From an uncultured Rhodospirillales bacterium (GTDB lineage Bacteria; Pseudomonadota; Alphaproteobacteria; Acetobacterales; Acetobacteraceae), in contig CAIYPH010000860.1 of assembly GCA_903928045.1 (NCBI GenBank), forward strand, positions 1-12,013: a stretch of DNA of 12,013 nt, in the 5' to 3' direction. A program made the position numbers and the translations under genes. Position 1 is the stretch's first letter; every line of letters begins with the position of its first letter. Positions 1 through 5,078 of the stretch are shown here, piece after piece. A model generated the notes under the pieces. It ran no database searches. It was not told where the DNA came from and worked only from the letters and a program-made list of their open reading frames with translations.

Positions 1-804
1 ACCTCGGCCAGCCTGGAGGAACTGACCAGCACCGTCCGCCAGAACGCCGACAACGCCCAGCAGGCGAACAAGCTCGCCGCCTCGGCCAGCGAGACCGCCA
101 CGCGCGGCGGCACGGTGGTCAGCGAGGTGGTCCGCACCATGGATGGCATCACCCAGTCCAGCCGGAAGATCAGCGACATCATCGGCGTGATCGACGAGAT
201 CGCCTTCCAGACCAACATCCTCGCCCTCAACGCCGCTGTCGAGGCGGCGCGGGCGGGCGATCAGGGACGCGGCTTCGCGGTGGTGGCGGCCGAGGTGCGC
301 AGCCTCGCCCAGCGCAGTGCCAACGCGGCCAAGGAAATCAAGGCGCTGATCTCCGATTCCGTGGAGAAGGTCGGCAATGGCTCCAAGCTGGTCGCCGCGG
401 CCGGCCAGACCATGGATGAGATCGTCACCTCGGTGAAGCGCGTCACCGACATCATGGCCGAGATCTCGGCGGCCTCGCAGGAGCAGTCCGGCGGGCTCGA
501 CCAGGTGAACACCGCGGTGGCGCAGATGGACAAGATCACGCAGCAGAACGCCGCCCTCGTGGAGGAGGCCGCGGCGGCGGCCAAGTCGATGGAGGAGCAG
601 ACCGACGGGCTGCAGCAGATGGTCGGCAGCTTCGTCCTCGCCGGCGCAGACGCCGCGCCGCCGGCCCGCCCGACCCGCGCGTCCGCCCAACCGGCCCGCG
701 CCACGCCGCCCGCCCGCTCCGCCAGCACGGCTCCCCATCCCGCCGTCCGGCGCAAGGACACCGCCAAGCCGGCGGGCAGTGACGACGACTGGAAGGAGTT
801 CTGA
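1..804 (+). CDS. Methyl-accepting chemotaxis protein, C-terminal signalling part (5' end outside window)
   Basis: Transmembrane or soluble chemoreceptor that controls CheA. The frame is open from base 1, so 267 C-terminal residues are visible; the sensor domain, membrane segments and HAMP lie to the left. Near the left edge, [18 protein letters not shown] is a typical methylated-helix segment. The highly conserved hairpin tip, where CheA/CheW bind, is at about nt 199-318 ([20 protein letters not shown] and the following [12 protein letters not shown]). The second methylation helix is near nt 457-600 ([16 protein letters not shown], then [16 protein letters not shown]). The coiled coil ends near nt 630, followed by an Ala/Pro/Arg-rich, probably disordered linker of about 50 residues and the terminal pentapeptide DWKEF. 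An ATG at 115 is internal, not the start. cheR follows after 8 nt, so this receptor is probably a main substrate of the CheR, CheD and CheB encoded next to it. The ligand cannot be inferred. Confidence 0.97.
   Translation, partial: TSASLEELTSTVRQNADNAQQANKLAASASETATRGGTVVSEVVRTMDGITQSSRKISDIIGVIDEIAFQTNILALNAAVEAARAGDQGRGFAVVAAEVRSLAQRSANAAKEIKALISDSVEKVGNGSKLVAAAGQTMDEIVTSVKRVTDIMAEISAASQEQSGGLDQVNTAVAQMDKITQQNAALVEEAAAAAKSMEEQTDGLQQMVGSFVLAGADAAPPARPTRASAQPARATPPARSASTAPHPAVRRKDTAKPAGSDDDWKEF
787..801 (+). other. C-terminal WxxF-type pentapeptide tether (CheR/CheB docking site)
   Basis: The last five receptor codons give DWKEF. Enterobacterial high-abundance receptors end in NWETF, and the general tether pattern is x-aromatic-x-x-aromatic, which this fits. 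It hangs on a linker rich in Pro, Ala and Arg, as expected of a flexible arm. The GGAAGGAG inside these codons (791-798) is also the only Shine-Dalgarno-like sequence before cheR, with a long 14-nt spacer to the ATG at 813. Docking is inferred from the motif and from the adjacent cheR. Confidence 0.75.
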
Positions 805-812
805 GACACGCC

Positions 813-1652
813 ATGTCGACTGACACCCTGGAGCCCGCTTTCACCGACGTCACGCTGAGCGCGGAGGAGTTTCGCGCCATCGTGGCCATGGTGCGCGAGG
901 CCTCTGGCATCGTGTTGACCTCGGCCAAGCGCGAACTCGTGTACAGCCGCCTCCGCCGGCGGCTGCGCGCCCTCAACCTGGACAATTTCTCCGCGTATCT
1001 GAAAGCCCTCGACGGGCCGGACGGCGCGGCCGAACGGGTGCGGATGATCAACGCGATCACCACCAACCTGACGAGCTTCTTCCGCGAGCCCCACCATTTC
1101 GACTACCTCGCGGAGGAGATTCTGCCGAAGCTGCCGCGCACCGGCCGTCGCTTGCGGATCTGGTCGGCGGGCTGCTCCTCGGGCGAGGAACCATACACGC
1201 TGGCGATGACGCTGCATCGCGCGATGCCGGACCTGGCGAGCTGGGACGCCCGTATCCTGGCCACCGATATCGACACCGACATGGTGGCCGCCGGCGTGAG
1301 CGGACGCTACGCCATGGATCGCACGGCCACCATCCCGATCGACCTGCGCCGTGCCCACGTGCATCGGATCGATGCCGAGACCGCCGAGATGGGGGCGGAG
1401 TTGAATGCGATGATCACCTTCCGGCAGCTCAACCTGCTCGGGCCCTGGCCGATGAAGGGGCCGTTCGACGTCATCTTCTGCCGCAACGTCATCATCTACT
1501 TCGACAAGCCGACCCAGCGCGCATTGTTCGACCGCTACGCCGAGCTGCTGACACCCGACGGCCATTTGTTCGTCGGTCACTCCGAGACGTTGCATAATGT
1601 GACTGACCGCTTTCGCCATCTCGGCCGTACCATTCATCGGCGCATCAGGTGA
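813..1652 (+). CDS. cheR: Chemotaxis protein-glutamate O-methyltransferase CheR
   Basis: Transfers methyl groups from S-adenosylmethionine to receptor glutamates, tuning kinase output during adaptation in the cytoplasm. It has 279 residues, about the usual length. The N-terminal helical domain (about 10-80) is followed by the conserved TNLTSFFREPHHF (84-96). The SAM site RLRIWSAGCSSGEEPYTLAM is at 113-132, the acidic TDID at 151-154, and the late methyltransferase motif DVIFCRNVIIYF at 219-230. The chosen ATG lies 8 nt after the receptor stop. The stop overlaps the cheD start (GTGA), implying translational coupling. The beta-subdomain region (about 170-203) lacks an obvious glycine-rich loop like the one in enterobacterial CheR, so pentapeptide dependence is uncertain although the neighbouring receptor carries the tether. 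Family assignment is secure. Confidence 0.97.
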   Translation: MSTDTLEPAFTDVTLSAEEFRAIVAMVREASGIVLTSAKRELVYSRLRRRLRALNLDNFSAYLKALDGPDGAAERVRMINAITTNLTSFFREPHHFDYLAEEILPKLPRTGRRLRIWSAGCSSGEEPYTLAMTLHRAMPDLASWDARILATDIDTDMVAAGVSGRYAMDRTATIPIDLRRAHVHRIDAETAEMGAELNAMITFRQLNLLGPWPMKGPFDVIFCRNVIIYFDKPTQRALFDRYAELLTPDGHLFVGHSETLHNVTDRFRHLGRTIHRRIR

Positions 1653-2236
1653 GCCGCCCCGCCGTGCCGAGTGGACAGTCCTGCGCCGACCCGCGCAGTG
1701 GGCGCGCTGTGGTCAAGCTCGGGCCGGGAGACCACGCGGTCAGCAGGGCAGCGGATACGCTGTTGCTGACCGTCCTCGGCTCCTGCGTCGCCGCATGCGT
1801 GCACGACCCCTATGCCGCGGTCGGAGGCATGAACCACTTCATGCTGCCAGAAAGCCCGGATGGGCGTTGGGGCTGCGCCGGCGACAGCCTGCGCTACGGC
1901 AATTTCGCCATGGAACGCCTCATCAACGACATCCTCCGCCATGGCGGCCAGCGCGGCCGGCTCGAGGTGAAACTGTTCGGGGGCGCCCGTATCGGCGCCG
2001 ATACCGGCGAGATCGGGGAGCGCAACGCCCGGTTCGCGGAGGATTACCTGAAGGCCGAGGGCCTCGCGCCCCTGGTGTGCCAACTGCGCGGCGATCGGGC
2101 ACGTCGGATCGCCTATCTACCGGTCAGCGGCCGAGCCTTCATGGTCGAACTGCCGAGCCTGGATGAGCGAGTCCAGCGGGAGGAAAGCCGGGCGAGACGC
2201 ATCCGCCAGGTCGGCAGTGTGGAGTTGTTTCAATAA
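1649..2236 (+). CDS. cheD: Chemoreceptor glutamine deamidase CheD
   Basis: Hydrolyses selected receptor glutamine side chains to glutamate, making methylation sites and adjusting receptor signalling; in some bacteria it also partners CheC. The GTG start at 1649 overlaps the cheR stop by 4 nt. It has 195 residues. The catalytic signature TVLGSCVAACVHDP (41-54) gives Cys46; MNHFMLP (61-67) gives His63, at the 17-residue spacing known from Thermotoga CheD, with Thr41 the likely third catalytic residue. LEVKLFGGA (105-113) is a further family motif, and the tail GSVELF matches the usual CheD ending. No cheC is visible, so it probably acts as a plain deamidase beside CheB. The first 20 or so residues are a poorly conserved extension, so an internal GTG (residue 5 is GTG-encoded) is possible. 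Confidence 0.96.
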   Translation: MSRPAVPSGQSCADPRSGRAVVKLGPGDHAVSRAADTLLLTVLGSCVAACVHDPYAAVGGMNHFMLPESPDGRWGCAGDSLRYGNFAMERLINDILRHGGQRGRLEVKLFGGARIGADTGEIGERNARFAEDYLKAEGLAPLVCQLRGDRARRIAYLPVSGRAFMVELPSLDERVQREESRARRIRQVGSVELFQ

Positions 2237-2245
2237 ACGCAAGTC

Positions 2246-2251
2246 GGAGGA
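2246..2251 (+). promoter_or_regulatory. Shine-Dalgarno site of cheB
   Basis: GGAGGA sits 4 nt before the ATG at 2256. It decides the cheB start: the frame is open from a further ATG at 2163, but that start would add 31 residues overlapping cheD that do not resemble a receiver domain. Confidence 0.85.
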
Positions 2252-2255
2252 GCCG

Positions 2256-3296
2256 ATGGCAATACGCGTGTTGATCGTCGATGACAGCGCACTGATGCGC
2301 CAGTTGCTGAGCGAAATTCTGGCGGCCGACCCGGGCATCGAGGTCGTCGGAACCGCGCCGGATCCGCATGTGGCGCGCGAGCGGATCAAGGCCCTGTCGC
2401 CTGATGTGTTGACGCTGGATATAGAAATGCCGGTGATGGATGGGCTGAGCTTCCTCGAGAAGCTGATGGCGCTGCGGCCAATGCCGGTGGTGGTGGTTTC
2501 GACGCTGACCCAGAAGGGGGCGGATGCCGCGGTGCGGGCTCTGGAGCTCGGCGCGGTCGATTCCGTCGGCAAGCCACTGATCGACATCCGCACCGGGATG
2601 GCCGGCCTCGCGAGCGAACTCATCGCTAAAGTGAAGACCGCGGCGATGTCGCGTCCGCGGGTTCGGGCGACGGCCCAGGCGAGCCTGCGACCGCTGGCGG
2701 TGGATGCCAGGCTTTCAACCGCTGGCCGCATCGTCGCGATCGGCGCCTCAACCGGCGGGGTTGAGGCCTTGCAGCAGGTGATCATCCGCCTGCCAGCCGA
2801 AGCGCCGGCCATTCTGATCACCCAGCACATGCCGGCCGGCTTCACCTCATCCTTCGCCCGCCGGCTTGACTCTCAATCCGCGGTGACCGTGCTGGAGGCA
2901 ACCGACGGCCGGCGCGTGCTGCCCGGCCATGTCTACATCGCCCCCGGGGCACGTCACCTCGAGCTGGTCCGCACCGGGGCCCATTATGCCTGCCGGTTGC
3001 ATGACGGCGCCGCGGTCTCCGGCCACCGTCCTTCGGTCGATGTCTTGTTCCATTCGGTGGCCACCGCCGCCGGGCGCAATGCGGTGGGCATCATCCTGAC
3101 CGGGATGGGCCGCGACGGCGCCGACGGCTTGCTGGCGATGCGCAAGGCCGGCGCGCGCACCTACGGTCAAAGCGAGGCGAGTTGCCTGATCTACGGCATG
3201 CCGAAGGTCGCCATGCAGACCGGCGCGGTGGAGGTCGAGCTGCCGCTGGACCGGATGGCCGAAGAAATCGTCGCCGGGCGCCGGGTGGCGGCGTAG
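2256..3296 (+). CDS. cheB: Chemotaxis response regulator protein-glutamate methylesterase CheB
   Basis: Phosphorylation-activated esterase that removes methyl groups from receptor glutamates (and in many species deamidates glutamines), opposing CheR. From the ATG at 2256 it has 346 residues. An N-terminal receiver domain (1-120) shows acidic Asp9/Asp10 (LIVDDSALMR), phospho-acceptor Asp55 (LTLDIEMPVMDG) and the conserved Lys106 (GKP). A linker at about 128-155 leads to the CheB esterase domain with the triad Ser165 (AIGASTGGVEAL), His191 (ITQHMPAGF) and Asp287 (LTGMGRDGADG), numbering within one of E. coli CheB. The C-terminal SEASCLIYGMPKVA is typical. It lies 19 nt after cheD in the same operon, and its stop is only 19 nt from the end of the convergent dehydrogenase gene. 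CheA, which would phosphorylate Asp55, is not in the window. Confidence 0.97.
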   Translation: MAIRVLIVDDSALMRQLLSEILAADPGIEVVGTAPDPHVARERIKALSPDVLTLDIEMPVMDGLSFLEKLMALRPMPVVVVSTLTQKGADAAVRALELGAVDSVGKPLIDIRTGMAGLASELIAKVKTAAMSRPRVRATAQASLRPLAVDARLSTAGRIVAIGASTGGVEALQQVIIRLPAEAPAILITQHMPAGFTSSFARRLDSQSAVTVLEATDGRRVLPGHVYIAPGARHLELVRTGAHYACRLHDGAAVSGHRPSVDVLFHSVATAAGRNAVGIILTGMGRDGADGLLAMRKAGARTYGQSEASCLIYGMPKVAMQTGAVEVELPLDRMAEEIVAGRRVAA

Positions 3297-3315
3297 TGGC
3301 CGGCCGCCCGCTCCC

Positions 3316-4911
3316 TCAATCGAATAAATTCGCTAATCGCTGCTTGATCTGGTCCGCCACGTAAAGGCCGAGGGCCTGGATCGTCGACGTCGGGTTCACG
3401 CCCCCGCCGGTGACCCAGATGCTGCCATCGACGATGAACAGGTTCTTCACGTCATGGCTACGGCCCCAGGCGTTGACCACGGATCGGCCGGGGTCGGTGC
3501 CCATCCGGGCCGTGCCGAGCAGGTGGCCAGGCATGTTGAGCACCGTGCGGGACGTGCCGATATGGCTGGCGCCGGCCGCTTCCAGCACCTCCGTGGCGCG
3601 CGCGATGCCATGCTCCATCATCCGCGTCGTGTTCTCGCTCATGGTATAGTCGATCCGCGCGGCCGGGATGCCATTGCTGTCCTTCAGCACCGGATCGAGC
3701 GTGACCCGGTTGTGCGCCTCGGGCAGATCCTCGCAGGCGACGCCGATGGAGAGGCGGCGGCTGGCGAGATCGCGGTAGGCTGTGTGGTGGCGTTCGCCCC
3801 AAGGCACCACGCCAAGCTCACTCCCCACCAGTGCATCGGCCGCGGTGCCGAGGGCGCGGCTGAACTGCAGCATGTAGCCGCGCACGAAATCCCTGTCCGG
3901 ATCGGTCTCGTAGAACTGCTTGGAGAAAATGGTGACGATCGGCCCGTGCTCGTCCATCGGTTCGGGCGCGATGCCACGCACGAACGGCCAGGGGTGCAGC
4001 ATGAGGTTTCGCCCGACCAACCCCGAGGAATTAGCCAGCCCATCAGGATGCCGCGCGGAGGCGGAGTTCAGCAGCAGCCGCGGCGTGCCGATGCCGTTAC
4101 AGGCGAGGATCACCATTTCGGCGGGTTGAAAATGCTCCATCCCTGTTGCGTCATAGTAGATCGCCCCGGTCGCCATGCCCTGGGCATCCGTGGTGATCTC
4201 CCGCACCCTGCAGCGTGGCTTGAGCTTCACCCCGGCACGGAGCGCCTCCGGCCAATAGGTGATATCGGTGCTGGCCTTGGCCCCCTGGGCGCAGCCCGGC
4301 GTGCAATTGCCGAGATGGATGCAACCCGCCCGACCGCCATGCGCCGCACTCGCCACAGCGGCGAAGGAGGGCCACCAGTGCCACCCCAGCGCGTTCATCG
4401 CCCGCGCGTAATACCCGCCGGTCCGCCCGAGCGGCAGCGGCGGCAATGGTGCCCCATGCGGCGGAAACGACGGATCGCCGGCAAGGCCCGAGACTCCCAT
4501 CATCCGGTCATTTTCCGTGAAAAACGGCTCCAGATCGGCGTAATTCAGCGGCCAGTCATCCGCCACCCCATCCAGCGACCTCACCCGGAAATCCGACGGA
4601 TGCATCCGCGGGAAATGCGCGGTGTACATGATGGTCCCACCACCGACGCCGTTGAAATTCGCGACCTTCATCACCGAATTATCGTCGTTAATCGGGTAGT
4701 CGGTCACCCGCCGGCGCCGATTGGGCGAAATGGCAAAATCATCGAACCGCCGCGCCTCCCAGTCCCGCCCATTGGTCGGGAAATCGCCCGGCTTCACCCA
4801 ATCTCCCTGCTCCAGGCAGAGAATATGCATCTTCGTCTCGGCCAGACTCCACGCTACCGCCGCGCCTGAGGCCCCGGCGCCGATGATGAGTACGTCGACT
4901 TTTTCAGGCAC
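3316..4911 (-). CDS. GMC-family FAD-dependent oxidoreductase with three-Cys (Fe-S-like) motif
   Basis: Flavoprotein dehydrogenase of the glucose-methanol-choline superfamily, oxidising an alcohol or sugar; substrate unknown. It has 531 residues. FAD-binding GAGASGAAVAW is at 11-21 with LEQGDW (33-38) ending the ADP fold. GVGGGTIMYTAHFPR (88-102) is the second FAD motif. The catalytic pair is probably His463 (PGHLLGTARMG) and Asn506 (GGGVNPTSTIQALGLYVAD). Cys197, Cys203 and Cys207 form C-x5-C-x3-C (GCIHLGNCTPGCAQGAK), in the place and with the spacing I recall for the 3Fe-4S cluster of bacterial FAD-glucose dehydrogenases; gluconate-dehydrogenase-like large subunits are also related. No signal peptide, small hitch-hiker subunit or cytochrome c gene is adjacent. 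The start is GTG with GGGGAGG 6 nt upstream. It lies 167 nt beyond the DUF4175 gene on the same strand, separated by hairpin repeats, so it is probably transcribed on its own. Confidence 0.92.
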   Translation of the reverse strand: MPEKVDVLIIGAGASGAAVAWSLAETKMHILCLEQGDWVKPGDFPTNGRDWEARRFDDFAISPNRRRRVTDYPINDDNSVMKVANFNGVGGGTIMYTAHFPRMHPSDFRVRSLDGVADDWPLNYADLEPFFTENDRMMGVSGLAGDPSFPPHGAPLPPLPLGRTGGYYARAMNALGWHWWPSFAAVASAAHGGRAGCIHLGNCTPGCAQGAKASTDITYWPEALRAGVKLKPRCRVREITTDAQGMATGAIYYDATGMEHFQPAEMVILACNGIGTPRLLLNSASARHPDGLANSSGLVGRNLMLHPWPFVRGIAPEPMDEHGPIVTIFSKQFYETDPDRDFVRGYMLQFSRALGTAADALVGSELGVVPWGERHHTAYRDLASRRLSIGVACEDLPEAHNRVTLDPVLKDSNGIPAARIDYTMSENTTRMMEHGIARATEVLEAAGASHIGTSRTVLNMPGHLLGTARMGTDPGRSVVNAWGRSHDVKNLFIVDGSIWVTGGGVNPTSTIQALGLYVADQIKQRLANLFD

Positions 4912-4917
4912 CTGTTA

Positions 4918-4924
4918 CCTCCCC
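4918..4924 (-). promoter_or_regulatory. Strong Shine-Dalgarno site of the GMC oxidoreductase
   Basis: On the minus strand GGGGAGG is followed by a 6-nt spacer (TAACAG) and a GTG start at 4911. The spacing is ideal and supports the unusual start codon. Confidence 0.8.
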
Positions 4925-4936
4925 ACGGGGAGAAGC

Positions 4937-4984
4937 AAGGAAGCGGTTCTTTTTTGGAAAAAAGAACCAAAAAACTCTTATCCG
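4937..4984 (+). repeat. Hairpin repeat, copy A
   Basis: The core is a perfect 11-bp inverted repeat: GGTTCTTTTTT (4945-4955), loop GG, AAAAAAGAACC (4958-4968), then AAAAAACTC. It begins with AAGGAAGCG and ends with TATCCG. The same head, hairpin, A6 tail and TATCCG end recur at 9141-9193, and inverted at 5021-5066. The A6 tail (CCAAAAAA, 4967-4974) can also pair with TTTTTTGG (4950-4957), giving a second fold that excludes the first. No U-tract follows the stem on either strand, so it is not a textbook terminator. Confidence 0.85.
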
Positions 4985-5020
4985 ATTGCACTGAGCCACC
5001 CGGGAAGCTCCAAGGCCAAA

Positions 5021-5066
5021 CGAATAGAATGTTTTTGCTGCTTCTTTCAAAAAGAAGCGCTTCCTT
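5021..5066 (-). repeat. Hairpin repeat, copy B (inverted relative to copy A)
   Basis: Read on the minus strand this begins AAGGAAGCGCTTC, carries a stem GCTTCTTT / AAAGAAGC (plus-strand arms 5040-5047 and 5051-5058, 3-nt loop), then AGCAAAAAC and ends ATTCTATTCG. It matches copies A and C with small changes in the A/T runs. It lies tail to tail with copy A across a 36-nt spacer, so 4937-5066 as a whole is an imperfect palindrome of about 130 bp. It starts 13 nt beyond the DUF4175 stop codon. Confidence 0.8.
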
Positions 5067-5078
5067 CCTCTCGCCCTC

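Noticed and set aside
261..1637. 458-codon minus frame opposite the chemoreceptor and cheR
   Set aside because: It covers two unmistakable chemotaxis genes and shows no protein-like pattern of its own.
2163..2255. Upstream ATG extending CheB by 31 residues
   Set aside because: The ATG at 2256 has an ideal Shine-Dalgarno and begins exactly at the receiver domain; the extension overlaps cheD.
3282..3310. Terminator between cheB and the convergent GMC gene
   Set aside because: CGGGTGGC can pair with GCCGCCCG (one G-U pair) across a 13-nt loop, but no U-tract follows on either strand and the left arm is inside cheB.
3454..4869. 471-codon plus frame opposite the GMC oxidoreductase
   Set aside because: His/Arg/Pro-rich shadow of a gene with complete FAD and catalytic motifs on the other strand.
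4937..5066. CRISPR array
   Set aside because: Only two repeats, inverted relative to each other, self-complementary and A/T-run based; no regular spacers or cas genes.
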